Positions 15,979 through 25,387 of a DNA stretch of 64,000 nucleotides are shown piece after piece. The stretch is from an uncultured Caldilineaceae bacterium (GTDB lineage Bacteria; Chloroflexota; Anaerolineae; Caldilineales; Caldilineaceae): NCBI GenBank assembly GCA_958295915.1, contig OY282381.1, positions 1,200,722 through 1,264,721 on the forward strand. Direction: 5' to 3'. Made by a program: the position numbers and the translations under genes. The notes beneath the pieces were generated by a model. The model had not been told where the DNA came from, searched no databases, and saw only the letters and a program-made list of their open reading frames with translations. Each line of letters opens with the position of its first letter. Position 1 is the stretch's first letter.

Positions 15979-15999
15979 TCCTGATTTTGTATCTGAACC

Positions 16000-17220
16000 A
16001 TGGACAGCCAAAGAAGATTGGGCCACATTCTGCTGGCAGGCCTCACCGGGCTGACGATCGGCCTGTGTATTGGCTGGTGGGTGTGGCCGGTGGAATGGAA
16101 CGATGCTCCCTCTGCCGCGGCGCCGATACCCCAGACTTTGGACAAGGAGCCCCAAGAGCCTGCGCAAACCTCTGAACCGCCGCCGGTAGCGGACGAAGAC
16201 ACTGCTTCGACGTACGCGCGTTATTTCGATTGGGCGAACCGGGGATTGCTCATCCTGGCAGCGACGCTCCTTCTGGCCGGCGGAGTCGTCATCGGCTACC
16301 AACTGTTGCGCCAATCCAAAAAATCCCCAGCGGTCGATCAGCCGATGCTGAACTTCCCTCCGCGCGCCCAGATGCGCTCTGAGCCAAGCGCCGCCGATCC
16401 ACAGATCTGGCGCTCCAGCGCAGTCCTTAAACAGGCGCAACGGCCCCCCTCCACAGGCCTCGACGAGAACGATATCAAAGGAGAAGCGCTCCCCTATGAC
16501 GACACCGACATCGTGGAGCCGGTCTTCCCAGCACAGCCGGCTATCGACGATGATGAAGCCTCCGACTGGGTCGAGGTTGGTGACGACGACTTGCTCCAGG
16601 AATACCCGGTGGATGACCAGGAAGAAGTGAGGGACGAGGACGCATTGGCAGATGGTTGGCAGACAGAACCGATTGTAGCCGGACTTCCGAACGATCCCGG
16701 TGACGAAGAAGACGAGGCCAGCGAGAGCAATGGACACGACGACAGGGGGAAGGAACAGCCCCCGGGACAAACATCCTTGGATGTGGTGGGCGCATTCGAG
16801 GCGAATTACGCCATCGGCATCCAGTCCTACGATGAGAGTTTCACCATAAATTCGGCGGACAATGATCTGTTGGGCGCATGCGGGATGGGCGTCAATGAAT
16901 CCCTGGATCGAGCGGCCGCCAATACGGATCAAGTACGCTTGCTGGACATCTGGCTGTATGACCGGGCAGAGACCCGCAGCATCAGCCAGCCCCTTGTCTC
17001 GCCGGGGTTCGACACGACTGCTTGGGACGAGCGAACGGACAACGCCGGCTCCGTGACTGGCGCGCCCCTAGAAGTCTCGCCAGGTCTGACATGCACGCTC
17101 AGATCGAAACAGATCGCGCTGGAGTGCACCGTCAAAGAAGTGACATTCCTGGATACCGAGCCCGAGCCTCGTCCATTACAGTCTCTGAAAGCCAAGCTGG
17201 TCGTGCGCAGCCGTCAATAA
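16000..17220 (+). CDS. Membrane-anchored protein of unknown function
   Basis: 406 residues, not recognised. Two membrane segments (about 6-30 and 76-98) flank a Pro/Glu-rich loop. A long, very acidic disordered region follows (about 150-255, many Asp/Glu). A compact C-terminal domain starts near residue 260 (FEANYAIGIQSYDESFTI) and contains conserved-looking Trp, Cys and Gly residues; it ends in an alternating beta-strand-like stretch. Flanked by an inverted pair of composite repeats that also enclose dgt. A surface or regulatory role cannot be assigned. Confidence 0.7.
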   Translation: MDSQRRLGHILLAGLTGLTIGLCIGWWVWPVEWNDAPSAAAPIPQTLDKEPQEPAQTSEPPPVADEDTASTYARYFDWANRGLLILAATLLLAGGVVIGYQLLRQSKKSPAVDQPMLNFPPRAQMRSEPSAADPQIWRSSAVLKQAQRPPSTGLDENDIKGEALPYDDTDIVEPVFPAQPAIDDDEASDWVEVGDDDLLQEYPVDDQEEVRDEDALADGWQTEPIVAGLPNDPGDEEDEASESNGHDDRGKEQPPGQTSLDVVGAFEANYAIGIQSYDESFTINSADNDLLGACGMGVNESLDRAAANTDQVRLLDIWLYDRAETRSISQPLVSPGFDTTAWDERTDNAGSVTGAPLEVSPGLTCTLRSKQIALECTVKEVTFLDTEPEPRPLQSLKAKLVVRSRQ

Positions 17221-17235
17221 TCCCTGGGACGTGGA

Positions 17236-17260
17236 GTAGGGTCGGCGTCTTGTGCCTGCC
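17236..17260 (+). repeat. Small dispersed repeat, GTAGGGTCGG family
   Basis: GTAGGGTCGGCGTCTTG then TGCCTGCC, identical over 25 nt to the copy at 12286; the right end is lost. Lies between convergent genes. Confidence 0.6.
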
Positions 17261-17275
17261 TTGGACAACCCCTAC

Positions 17276-18442
17276 TCAGACCGCCTCTTCTGGGTCAAAG
17301 AGCCGGCGGTATTCAGCGATTGCGTAGCGGTCGGTCATGCCAGCGATGTAATCACAGACGACCCGATAGAGATCTCTGTCACTCTCAGACACATATTGCT
17401 GGGTCTCCGGCGGCAATTGGGCCGGCTCCTCGACAAAAGCCGTGAACAGTGCCCGGATGATCCGATCCGCCTTTGCCGCCATACGTATCACCCGGTAATG
17501 CCGGTAAAAACTGTCGTAAAGAAAACGCTTAAGCTCCCGATTTTCCTGTGTGATTTCATCCGAATAGGCGGACATGTTTCCCGCCCTCGAGCGCAAATCA
17601 GCCAGATTCTGCACAGCGGCGGCGCGCAAGTTTTCGGCAGTGGCCTGGATCGCATCGCTGACCTCGATCCCGACCAACCGCCGAATGAAGCGATACCGAT
17701 CCAGCGGCTGGGTCAAATCTGTGGATGACACCGTTTCACCCAGCGAGTCCAAGACACGCCGGCTGATCGCCAAATCCAGAAAATCTTTGGGGCGCAGGAT
17801 GCCGGCCCGCAGTCCGTCATCCGAATCGCTGGTGTTATAGGCGATCTCATCGGCCAGATTGCTCAACTGACATTCAAGCGTGCCCCTTTCGTCCGGGTTG
17901 TAGTCCCGGGCGTCGACGATGTCATAATCGGTGTCGTGCTTGACAACCCCTTCGCGCACTTCGTATGTCAGATTCAGCCCCGGATGATCGGGATAGCGCA
18001 GTTCCAGTTCCATGATAATCCGATAGGTCTGTTTCTGGTGATCGTAGCCGCCGTGGCCCTGCATAAGTTCATTCAGGGTCACTTCACCCGTATGACCAAA
18101 CGGAGGATGACCCAGATCATGGGCCAAGCAGATGGCCTCGGTCAGATCTTCGTTACAACACAGGGCGCGGGCCAGGGTGCGGCCAATTTGAGCCACTTCG
18201 ATACTGTGGGTGAGCCGGTTGCGATAGTGATCTCCTTCACTGTAGACGAATACCTGTGTTTTGTATTCAAGCCGACGGAATGCAGTCGTATGGATGATGC
18301 GGTCCCGGTCTCGCTGATAGGCGGTACGGTAAGCGTGTTCCGGTTCCGGATAGATCCGTCCACGGCTGCGACGACTGCGCATGGCGTAGACGGCCAGCTC
18401 CCGCTCCTCCCGTTGCTCCAACTCCTCCCTCGTCACGAGCAT
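17276..18442 (-). CDS. dgt: Deoxyguanosinetriphosphate triphosphohydrolase-like protein
   Basis: 388 residues, HD-domain metal-dependent hydrolase that splits dGTP (or other dNTPs) to deoxynucleoside and triphosphate. The family blocks are clear: RDRIIHTTAFRRLEYKTQVF near residue 46, RLTHSIEVAQIGR near 78 and AHDLGHPPFGHTGE near 107 (the HD pair). Full length for the shorter dGTPase group. Helps balance dNTP pools. Divergent from ftsY. Confidence 0.94.
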   Translation of the reverse strand: MLVTREELEQREERELAVYAMRSRRSRGRIYPEPEHAYRTAYQRDRDRIIHTTAFRRLEYKTQVFVYSEGDHYRNRLTHSIEVAQIGRTLARALCCNEDLTEAICLAHDLGHPPFGHTGEVTLNELMQGHGGYDHQKQTYRIIMELELRYPDHPGLNLTYEVREGVVKHDTDYDIVDARDYNPDERGTLECQLSNLADEIAYNTSDSDDGLRAGILRPKDFLDLAISRRVLDSLGETVSSTDLTQPLDRYRFIRRLVGIEVSDAIQATAENLRAAAVQNLADLRSRAGNMSAYSDEITQENRELKRFLYDSFYRHYRVIRMAAKADRIIRALFTAFVEEPAQLPPETQQYVSESDRDLYRVVCDYIAGMTDRYAIAEYRRLFDPEEAV

Positions 18443-18477
18443 TGTCTACCTCTTTGGACAAAAAAGGGCTGAGGAGT

Positions 18478-18515
18478 GAGTAGAGAGAAACACCAACTCT
18501 CATTTCTCTCTACTC
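18478..18515. repeat. Purine/pyrimidine hairpin repeat
   Basis: GAGTAGAGAGAAA, 12-nt loop, TTTCTCTCTACTC: a perfect 13-bp stem. A related hairpin lies at 29330-29373. Confidence 0.65.
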
Positions 18516-18662
18516 CCCTCTCTCCTCGAAATCAGACCTATGTGTTGCTATCGCACAGCGCCGCTTACCCGCTATAGCAACAGTATACAGGCAGCCGACA
18601 GAATCTGATCAATGTATCATATGCGCCAGCGCTGCGGATCGCGCAGCGCCTCAAAATCAGGC

Positions 18663-18747
18663 GTATTGGATTTGCAGGAATCAAGGCAGCGGGAATACCG
18701 AATTGACGCGCAACACAACCTCTTCCTGTCAATCCTTACATCCTGAT
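18663..18747 (-). repeat. Composite repeat, inverted shorter copy
   Basis: Reverse complement of the 15818-15978 repeat at both ends, with 75 nt of its interior missing between TTCCCGC and TGCCTTGA. Base identity in the shared parts is nearly complete. Confidence 0.8.
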
Positions 18748-18785
18748 CGCAAAGCGGCTGTACTCAGCATCGAATTCGCGCGCAA

Positions 18786-18814
18786 TTCTCTATATTTCCC
18801 GCCCGTGCTATAAT
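18786..18814 (+). promoter_or_regulatory. Sigma-70 type promoter of ftsY
   Basis: Perfect TATAAT at 18809-18814 with a weak -35 (TTCTCT) 17 nt upstream, 65 nt before the ftsY start. Confidence 0.5.
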
Positions 18815-18824
18815 TCAGTGGCCT

Positions 18825-18853
18825 GTGGTCAGTTGCTGGCCACGAACCACTGA
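18825..18853 (+). repeat. Dispersed repeat GTGGTCAGTTGC...GAACCACTGA
   Basis: Same sequence as the left two-thirds of the repeat at 35215-35258 with one base change. Lies in the ftsY leader. Confidence 0.6.
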
Positions 18854-18878
18854 TGTTTCATCCCACGGAGATCCTTGC

Positions 18879-19829
18879 GTGCTCAGGCGCTTATTTGGTC
18901 GCCAGGAAAAGAAGACGACGGACGACGTCCGATTGGAAGAAAGCCTGCAAAAGACCCGCACTGGGATTTTCAGGCAAATTGGTTCGCTCTTTCAGGAGAA
19001 CGAAATCACCGATGAACTATGGGAGGAGTTGGAGGAAACGCTGATCATCGCCGATGTAGGCATGGACACCACGATGGAACTCGTGGAATCCATTCGCGCT
19101 CGGGTCGGGCAGGAAAACGTCAAGAGCGCCAGCGACGCCTATTTGATTCTCAAGCAGGAGATGGTCAAGCTACTGCAGCCCGACGAACCGTTGCACATTG
19201 AAGAACCACGAATCCTGACAGTCGTGCTGATCGTGGGGGTGAACGGATCCGGCAAAACGACGACTATCGGCAAGCTGGCCAGGCGCTACAAGGCACGCGG
19301 GAAGAAGGTCATTCTGGCCGCGGGCGATACCTTCCGGGCAGCGGCCATCGATCAGCTCAAAATCTGGGGGGACCGGGCCGATGTGGAGGTCATCGCCCAG
19401 GCGCCCGGCTCCGACCCTGCTGCGGTGCTGTTCGACGCAATGCGGGCGAGCCAGGAGAGCCGCAACGCCGACCTGCTCATCACCGATACGGCCGGCCGCT
19501 TGCAGAATAAATTCAATCTCATGCAGGAGCTGGAAAAGATGCGCCGGGTGGCCGCCAAACAGGTGCACCGCGCCCCCCACGAAATTCTCCTGGCGCTGGA
19601 CGCATCCACCGGACAGAACGCCATTTTGCAGGCCAAAGGCTTCAAAGAGGCAGCCGGCGTAACCGGCATCATTCTGACCAAACTGGACAGTACAGCCAGA
19701 GGTGGCGCAGTCCTCAATATCAAAAAACAACTGGGCATTCCCGTACGCTTTGTCGGCACTGGTGAAAAACTGGAGGATCTGGCGGAATTCGATCCGGTGA
19801 CATTTGTGGAAGGTCTGTTGGGAGAGTAA
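18879..19829 (+). CDS. ftsY: Signal recognition particle receptor FtsY
   Basis: 316 residues. N domain (about 15-100) and G domain with [10 protein letters not shown] (120-129), DTAGRLQ near 206, and [10 protein letters not shown] near 267. SRP receptor GTPase that docks Ffh-ribosome complexes at the membrane. It has no long acidic A domain, as in many non-proteobacteria. I use the GTG at 18879, preceded by GGAG at 8 nt; the frame extends upstream into a repeat. Confidence 0.96.
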   Translation: MLRRLFGRQEKKTTDDVRLEESLQKTRTGIFRQIGSLFQENEITDELWEELEETLIIADVGMDTTMELVESIRARVGQENVKSASDAYLILKQEMVKLLQPDEPLHIEEPRILTVVLIVGVNGSGKTTTIGKLARRYKARGKKVILAAGDTFRAAAIDQLKIWGDRADVEVIAQAPGSDPAAVLFDAMRASQESRNADLLITDTAGRLQNKFNLMQELEKMRRVAAKQVHRAPHEILLALDASTGQNAILQAKGFKEAAGVTGIILTKLDSTARGGAVLNIKKQLGIPVRFVGTGEKLEDLAEFDPVTFVEGLLGE

Positions 19830-19862
19830 GCATCTACATTTCAACCAGGGAGACTGAACCGT

Positions 19863-20955
19863 ATGCGCGAACTAACCGACCGTCTGCATCTGCTCGCCGA
19901 GCGGGTGAATACAATACGGAGGCGACTTTGACCTGCCGAACAAAATAGAGCAGGTCCAGTCCTTAGAGAAGGAAACGATCGCGCCTGATTTTTGGGACGA
20001 TCAGCGGGCAGCCCAGCAAAAGATGCAGGAATTGAACGCTCTGCAGGAGCAGATAGGGGTCTGGGATTCGCTGCAGAGCCGCGCGCAGGACGCGCTGGAC
20101 CTGGCCGAGATAGCCGACAATGATGCGGGGATGCTGACGGAACTACAGCAGGAAGCCCTCGCCCTCGAAGAGGAATTGGAAGAACGGGAGTTCACGTTGG
20201 CTCTCGATGGCAAGTACGACTCGGGCGGGGCGATTATCAGCATTCACGCCGGGGCCGGTGGCACCGAGGCCCAGGACTGGGCCGAGATGCTCCAGCGCAT
20301 GTACCTGCGCTGGGCCGAGAAGAAGGGATTTACCACCGAGATCACGGACATGACCCAAGGCGAAGAGGCGGGCATCAAGAGCGTTACCATCACCGTCGAG
20401 GGGCCATACGCCTACGGCTTCCTGCAGGCGGAACGAGGCGCCCACCGGCTGGTGCGCCTCAGCCCCTTCGATGCCGGCAACCGGCGGCATACCTCCTTCG
20501 CCAAGCTGGAGGTCATGCCGATCATCGACGAAGACATCGAAATCGACATCGCTCCCAACGATATTCGCATCGATGTCTTCCTGGCCAGTGGAGCCGGCGG
20601 ACAGAGCGTGCAGAAGAACGCCACGGCTGTCCGTCTCCATCACGAGCCGACGGGTATCGTGGTCACGTGTCAGAATGAGCGCAGTCAGACCCAAAACCGG
20701 GAAATAGCGCTCAAGATTCTACGGGGAAAGCTCTACGCAATCGAGCAGGAAAAGATCGCCGCCGAGAAAGCCCGCCTCAAAGGCGAGAATGTCCAGGCCG
20801 ACTTCGGTAGCCAGATCCGTTCCTATGTCCTGCACCCCTACCAGATGGTGAAGGACTTGCGCACGAATGTGGAAACCGCTACGCCCCAGACGGTGCTGGA
20901 CGGGGATTTGGATCCGTTTATCGAGGCCTGGTTGAAGACGCAGGTGGGAGAGTAG
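19863..20955 (+). CDS. prfB: Peptide chain release factor 2, programmed +1 frameshift
   Basis: Recognises UGA and UAA. The first frame (ATG at 19863, 22 sense codons) ends in CTT TGA C at 19926-19932. Reading must shift +1 at the UGA to continue as DLPNKIEQVQSL to 20955. The total is about 363 residues. The SPF specificity motif (LSPFDAGN, about residue 200) and the catalytic GGQ (SGAGGQSVQKN, about 245) are present. The CGGAGG just before the shift site can act as the internal Shine-Dalgarno stimulator known for RF2. Autoregulated by RF2 level. Confidence 0.96.
19917..19932 (+). promoter_or_regulatory. RF2 programmed +1 frameshift signal
   Basis: CGGAGG, 3-nt spacer CGA, then CTT TGA C. It has the same order and spacing of elements as the classical prfB recoding site. 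Confidence 0.93.
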
Positions 20956-20966
20956 ACGACAATCTG

Positions 20967-21045
20967 AATCAGGATTTTCAGGATGAAAGGATGGGCAGGA
21001 TGAAGGATGGCGCCGCCTATCCTGACAATCTCAAAATCCTGTGAA
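20967..21045. repeat. Imperfect inverted CAGGATTTT/AAAATCCTG repeat
   Basis: Intergenic stretch with CAGGATTTTCAGGATG, GGGCAGGATGAAGG and later CAAAATCCTGTG. The ends can pair. It may act as a terminator or be another small mobile palindrome. Confidence 0.4.
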
Positions 21046-21077
21046 TCCCGACGCTGACAATAGTCAGGGAGTTGACC

Positions 21078-22361
21078 ATGATCGAACTCGCGCCGGTGCG
21101 ACAGGCTGTTTCTGAACAGAAAGTCGCCAATGTGTCTGCCGCCGTGCGGAACGGCCTGAACGCGCTGCCGTTGGCAGAACGCGTCCGGCCAGGTATGCGG
21201 GTGGCCGTGGCCGTGGGCAGCCGGGGTATCTCCTGCTACACGGAAGTGGCGCAGGCCGTTATCGAATCGCTGCAAACGCTAGGAGCCGACCCGTTTCTCG
21301 TCCCGGCGATGGGAAGCCACGGCGGCGGCACGGCCGCAGGCCAGCAGGCGGTTCTTGTCAGCTATGGCATGGCAGAACTGGGCGTGCCCATCCGCAGCAG
21401 CCTGGAAGTGAAACAGATCGGCACTGTCGCCAGCAGGTTGAAGAGTTCGTCTTCTCTGCCTTCGGGGGCGAGCGAATCCTGCGAGATGCCGATCTATTGG
21501 GATCGCCACGCGGCCGCTGCAGAGGCAGTCATTCCTATCAATCGGGTCAAAGCGCACACCGCCTTCCACGCCGACCACGAAAGCGGTCTCTGCAAAATTC
21601 TGACAATCGGCCTGGGTAAGAAGCGCGGGGCTGAGACGCTTCACGCCCATGACGCAGCCACAGCGATTCCCCTGACCGCGCAGGTCATCCTGGAGAAAAT
21701 GCCGGTCGTAGCCGGTGTCGCGATTGTCGAAAACGGTCGTCACGCGCCAGCAGAGATCGCCGTCCTGCCGGGCGAACAGATTTTGGAAGAGGAACCACAG
21801 CTTTTGCAGCAGGCAAAGGCGCATCAGCCGCGCATCCCCTTCGACGATTTGGACCTGCTGATCGTGCAGGAGATGGGCAAAGACATAAGCGGTACCGGCA
21901 TGGATACCAATGTAGTGGGCATGTGGCGGCGCAACGGCGGCCCCAAAGAACCGGACTACCGCGTGCTGACAGCGCTCGATCTGACGCCGGCCAGTCACGG
22001 CAACGCCGCCGGCGTGGGCATGGCCGATCTCATCCCAGAGCGGCTGCGGGCGAAGATCGACTGGCATGCTACCTATACGAATTGCGCGACGGCCGGCAAC
22101 TTCTCCGGCGCCAAACAGCCCATGTCCCTGATGTCGGATCGGGAAGTCATCGAAACCGGTCTGATGGGCAGAGATGTGGCCACTGCCCGCGTCGCCTGGA
22201 TACAAAACACGCTCGAACTGGAAACCCTCTGGCTTTCACCCGCCCTGCTGGACGAAGCCAACACCTTGCCGACGCTTACGCCGGCCGGACCAGCGCAGGC
22301 AGTTCAGTTCACGGCGGACGGAACACTGCTCCCACCGGCGCTGGAGGCAATGGTTCCGTGA
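21078..22361 (+). CDS. LarA-like (lactate racemase family, DUF2088) protein
   Basis: 427 residues. The N-terminal half carries VPAMGSHGGGTAAGQ near residue 78 and the block IPINRVKAHTAFH near 155, followed by ESGLCKILTIGLGKKRGAE, all seen in LarA-related proteins that bind a nickel pincer cofactor or act on 2-hydroxy acids. A Ser-rich stretch (KSSSSLPSGASES, near residue 122) looks like a small insertion. ATG at 21078 chosen over TTG at 21072. The substrate is unknown; the next gene is a HAD hydrolase. Confidence 0.75.
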   Translation: MIELAPVRQAVSEQKVANVSAAVRNGLNALPLAERVRPGMRVAVAVGSRGISCYTEVAQAVIESLQTLGADPFLVPAMGSHGGGTAAGQQAVLVSYGMAELGVPIRSSLEVKQIGTVASRLKSSSSLPSGASESCEMPIYWDRHAAAAEAVIPINRVKAHTAFHADHESGLCKILTIGLGKKRGAETLHAHDAATAIPLTAQVILEKMPVVAGVAIVENGRHAPAEIAVLPGEQILEEEPQLLQQAKAHQPRIPFDDLDLLIVQEMGKDISGTGMDTNVVGMWRRNGGPKEPDYRVLTALDLTPASHGNAAGVGMADLIPERLRAKIDWHATYTNCATAGNFSGAKQPMSLMSDREVIETGLMGRDVATARVAWIQNTLELETLWLSPALLDEANTLPTLTPAGPAQAVQFTADGTLLPPALEAMVP

Positions 22362-22379
22362 TGCGGCCAAGGACTTTCT

Positions 22380-23075
22380 ATGACTGCGCTTGATAGCGCC
22401 CAAGCCCTGACGTTCGACCTTTTCGGCACTATCCTGGACTTGGGTGGCAGTCTGACGCCGTCCATCGCCGCCTTTCTCGAACAGGAACGGCCGGACATAT
22501 CGACGGCGACATTCTGGAAGCAGTGGCGGGCGCGTCAGCGTCTGGAGCAGTATCAGGATACGATTATGATGCTTGGGCACGCTGGCTATTTGGAAACCGT
22601 GCGCCGGGCCCTGCATTATGTATTGCGACTGAACAACATGGAGCCGACAGAAGATCGCTTGCAGGAGCTGATGGCCGCCTGGCAGAATCTCTCCCCTTTC
22701 CCTGAGGTTGCGCCAGCGCTGGAACGGCTCCACAGCAAATATCGACTGGTTGTTCTCTCCAACGGTGACCCCCATTTTCTGGATCACCTGGTCAGGAACC
22801 GCGTACAATTCCCCTTTGACGCTGTCATCTCCGCCACGGGCAACGGCGCGTTCAAGCCCCATCCTGGCGTCTATCGGCGGGCGGCCCAGCTGCTCGATCT
22901 GGAAGTGAACGAATGCCTGATGGTTTCAGCCAATGCCTTTGACAGCGTGGGCGCGCGGGCTTGCGGCTTTCAGGCCGCCTACGTAGACCGCTACAACCTG
23001 CCGGTTGAGGATTCACCCTTCCAGCCGGCTTTGACCGTCGCCCACTTCACCGAGTTGGCGGACGCGTTGCTGTGA
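22380..23075 (+). CDS. HAD-superfamily hydrolase (haloacid dehalogenase type II-like)
   Basis: 231 residues. The nucleophile block is TFDLFGTILD (DxxGT) near residue 10, motif II VVLSNGD near 108, the Lys in GNGAFKPHPGVY near 140 and the acidic motif MVSANAFDSVGA near 163. The S-N-G and A-N-x2-D patterns resemble 2-haloacid dehalogenases, but phosphatase activity is also possible. It starts 18 nt after the LarA-like gene and may be co-transcribed. Confidence 0.82.
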   Translation: MTALDSAQALTFDLFGTILDLGGSLTPSIAAFLEQERPDISTATFWKQWRARQRLEQYQDTIMMLGHAGYLETVRRALHYVLRLNNMEPTEDRLQELMAAWQNLSPFPEVAPALERLHSKYRLVVLSNGDPHFLDHLVRNRVQFPFDAVISATGNGAFKPHPGVYRRAAQLLDLEVNECLMVSANAFDSVGARACGFQAAYVDRYNLPVEDSPFQPALTVAHFTELADALL

Positions 23076-23180
23076 GCATACAGGCCTGTCGCTCCAGCGA
23101 GCAAAGCCGGCTATGGCGCAGCAGACAGGTGACACGGGATCATCTGCCTTACGAATTGCTGCCTCGAGGTTGTCGAAAAA

Positions 23181-23210
23181 TTGCGCAGACCCGACTGCTT
23201 GTGCTACGAT
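23181..23210 (+). promoter_or_regulatory. Promoter of tRNA-Ser
   Basis: TTGCGC and TACGAT separated by 18 nt, 38 nt upstream of the mature tRNA 5' end. Confidence 0.55.
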
Positions 23211-23247
23211 CGCCTGTGTCGGGCTGGCCCCCGGCAGACGCATTTTC

Positions 23248-23337
<90 letters not shown>

Positions 23338-23341
23338 TCAG

Positions 23342-23371
23342 TTCCCGGGCAGACAATGTCCGGGAATTTTT
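23342..23371 (+). terminator. Rho-independent terminator after tRNA-Ser
   Basis: TTCCCGG, 11-nt loop, CCGGGAA, then TTTTT. A 7-bp stem with a U tract, directly behind the tRNA. Confidence 0.8.
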
Positions 23372-23398
23372 GTAAGGTGGGACAAGGAGCTCGAAGAT

Positions 23399-24883
23399 AT
23401 GGGGCGGCCGGCCGGCAAATTTGCAGACATCGTCGGGCTTCTGGCTGTGGCTTGGGTATTGGCCGCGTTGCCTCTGATATGGGCAGCAGGTGTAGCGGTG
23501 ATGGCTGGTGGGGCGGGGCTGCTTTTGCTGCGCTTCCCGTGGTTGATCTGGCCGGCGCTGGCTGTTGCATTGCCCTTCACCAGCGGCTTGACGATCGGGC
23601 CGCTCAGTGGGACGGATGGGTTGTTGGCGGTTGCTGTTCTCCTTTGGTTTGTGAATGGCGTGCGTCAAAACACTCTGCGCCTGCATATGGGTCTCTTGCC
23701 GGCCGTCTTCGCCCTCTATCTGCTCGCGCTCCTGCTGGCGTTCCCCAATGCGCTCAACTTGCAGAAAGCCGCTGAAGCAGTGATAAAATGGGTGCAGATG
23801 CTTGTGGCCATTTTGCTGGTGCAAGAGGCGCTGTCGGCGCGTCAGGTCCGCTGGCTGGTCTGGGCGCTTCTGGCAGGCGGCGTTCTGCAGGCCGCATTGG
23901 GAATCTATCAGTTTGTTTTCCGCATCGGACCGCCCCATTTTTTGCTGTTGGACCGGTTTATGCGGGCGGCGGGAACCTTCCATCAGCCGAACCCCTACGC
24001 CGGCTATCTGGGGCTGACCTTGCCCGTAGCGGTCGCTTTTCTTCTGCACTGCTTGGGCTTATCATTGAAGCGGGCGACAGCGTCGACAGGAACAGCTTTG
24101 GCAAGGACACGCGCGCTGGGTGGAGTAGTCGGTTACGGAATGGTTGCGGGCGTCATCGGCTTGGGACTGCTGGCGAGCTGGAGTCGAGGTGGATGGCTGG
24201 GCGCAGGCGCGGGCATCGGTGTCGTACTGCTATTCCACAGTGGACAGATGGTTGGGGGCGCTGCGCTCGGAGGGGTACTCGCACTATTCCTGGCAGGCGG
24301 CGCATCGGCTTGGTTCATTCCCACTTCGCTGACAGATCGGTTGGCCGATCTGTCAGTCTATTTGGGGTTGGGTATGTGGGAGGTCGTACAGCAGCCCATC
24401 ACAGATAGCAACTTTTCCGTGATCGAACGTCTGGCCCACTGGATCGCCGCCCTCCGCATGTGGGAGTTGTCGCCATGGCTAGGTGTGGGGCCGGGCAATT
24501 ATGCCGCGGTCTATCCCGATGTGCGCTTGCCTCTATGGGAAGATCCGTTGGGCCACGCCCACAACACATATCTGAATGTACTGGCTGAGACCGGCCTGGT
24601 CGGACTGTTCGCTTATCTGGTGTTATGGGCAGGTGTGTTTGGTTGGCTAATTCATCAGCGGCGACAGATGCAAGGCGACAGTTGGAATGCCGCACTCATC
24701 CTCGGCGTACTTGGCGTGCTTGTCCATCTGTCCCTGCACAATCTGTTCGATTATCTGTACGTGCAAGGAATGTATTTGCACGTCGCGCTGTGGCTAGGCG
24801 CCGTGGCCACGCTGGCGACGGGCAGAACACCGGGGCCGACGCGACAGATCGAGGACGTGAATTGTCCGGCCCGACCATTTTGA
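23399..24883 (+). CDS. O-antigen ligase/polymerase (Wzy_C) family membrane protein
   Basis: 494 residues, about twelve hydrophobic segments. The large periplasmic loop near residues 320-390 and the block GVGPGNYAAVYP followed by GHAHNTYLNVLAETGLVGL are typical of the O-antigen ligase family. The enzyme joins or polymerises lipid-linked glycans at the outer membrane face of the inner membrane. The ATG at 23399 has AAGGAG about 9 nt upstream; the longer open frame runs through the tRNA and is not coding. It leads a small surface-glycan cluster with GtrA and GT4 genes. Confidence 0.85.
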   Translation: MGRPAGKFADIVGLLAVAWVLAALPLIWAAGVAVMAGGAGLLLLRFPWLIWPALAVALPFTSGLTIGPLSGTDGLLAVAVLLWFVNGVRQNTLRLHMGLLPAVFALYLLALLLAFPNALNLQKAAEAVIKWVQMLVAILLVQEALSARQVRWLVWALLAGGVLQAALGIYQFVFRIGPPHFLLLDRFMRAAGTFHQPNPYAGYLGLTLPVAVAFLLHCLGLSLKRATASTGTALARTRALGGVVGYGMVAGVIGLGLLASWSRGGWLGAGAGIGVVLLFHSGQMVGGAALGGVLALFLAGGASAWFIPTSLTDRLADLSVYLGLGMWEVVQQPITDSNFSVIERLAHWIAALRMWELSPWLGVGPGNYAAVYPDVRLPLWEDPLGHAHNTYLNVLAETGLVGLFAYLVLWAGVFGWLIHQRRQMQGDSWNAALILGVLGVLVHLSLHNLFDYLYVQGMYLHVALWLGAVATLATGRTPGPTRQIEDVNCPARPF

Positions 24884-24916
24884 TTGCACTGATATGGTAG
24901 CGGATTGGAGCGCCTT

Positions 24917-25387
24917 TTGAGCCGTGCCGAAATCCTGCCTCTAGGCAGTCGCAGACGCAAAGAGACCAAGCGCTTTCTCAAGTTTGCCATCGTCGGCGCG
25001 CTCGGGGCGGTGACCGATTTCACGATCCTGAATCTTTTGGTCGAACGCGCCGGATTTTTGCCTATTATCGCCAATGGCTTTAGCTTCAGCGCGGCAGTCC
25101 TCCAGAACTTCATACTGAACCGGCGGTGGACCTTCCCGGAGAGTCGAATCCGCAATGTACGCTGGCAGATGGCAATGTTTGCCCTGGTCAACGTCACTGG
25201 CTTGGGAATCAACACAGTCGTTTTCTATTTCGTTGACCTATTTCTCCAACCCTATTGGATCGATTGGCTATCCAATCCCGATCTGGGATTCACGATCAGT
25301 TACAACTTCGCCAAACTCTTCGCCATCGGCGTCGTCCTTTTCTGGAACTTTGCCGCCAATCGCCTATGGACGTATAAAGGGCTGTGA
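24917..25387 (+). CDS. GtrA family membrane protein
   Basis: About 156 residues with four membrane segments. GtrA-type features: KFAIVGALGAVTDFTILNLL at the first helix, FILNRRWTFPE between helices 2 and 3, and the C-terminal FWNFAANRLWTYK. GtrA proteins are thought to flip undecaprenyl-linked sugars. TTG start at 24917 is chosen because GGAG lies 6 nt before it; a TTG at 24905 is possible. It overlaps the next gene by 4 nt (GTGA), indicating translational coupling. Confidence 0.86.
   Translation: MSRAEILPLGSRRRKETKRFLKFAIVGALGAVTDFTILNLLVERAGFLPIIANGFSFSAAVLQNFILNRRWTFPESRIRNVRWQMAMFALVNVTGLGINTVVFYFVDLFLQPYWIDWLSNPDLGFTISYNFAKLFAIGVVLFWNFAANRLWTYKGL

Larger units (their letters stand above)
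18443..18878. other. Repeat-rich divergent region between dgt and ftsY
   Basis: 436 bp with no gene. It holds a 13-bp pyrimidine/purine hairpin (18478-18515), the shorter inverted copy of the composite repeat (18663-18747), a promoter with TATAAT (18786-18814) and a GTGGTCAGTTG-family repeat (18825-18853). Confidence 0.6.
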
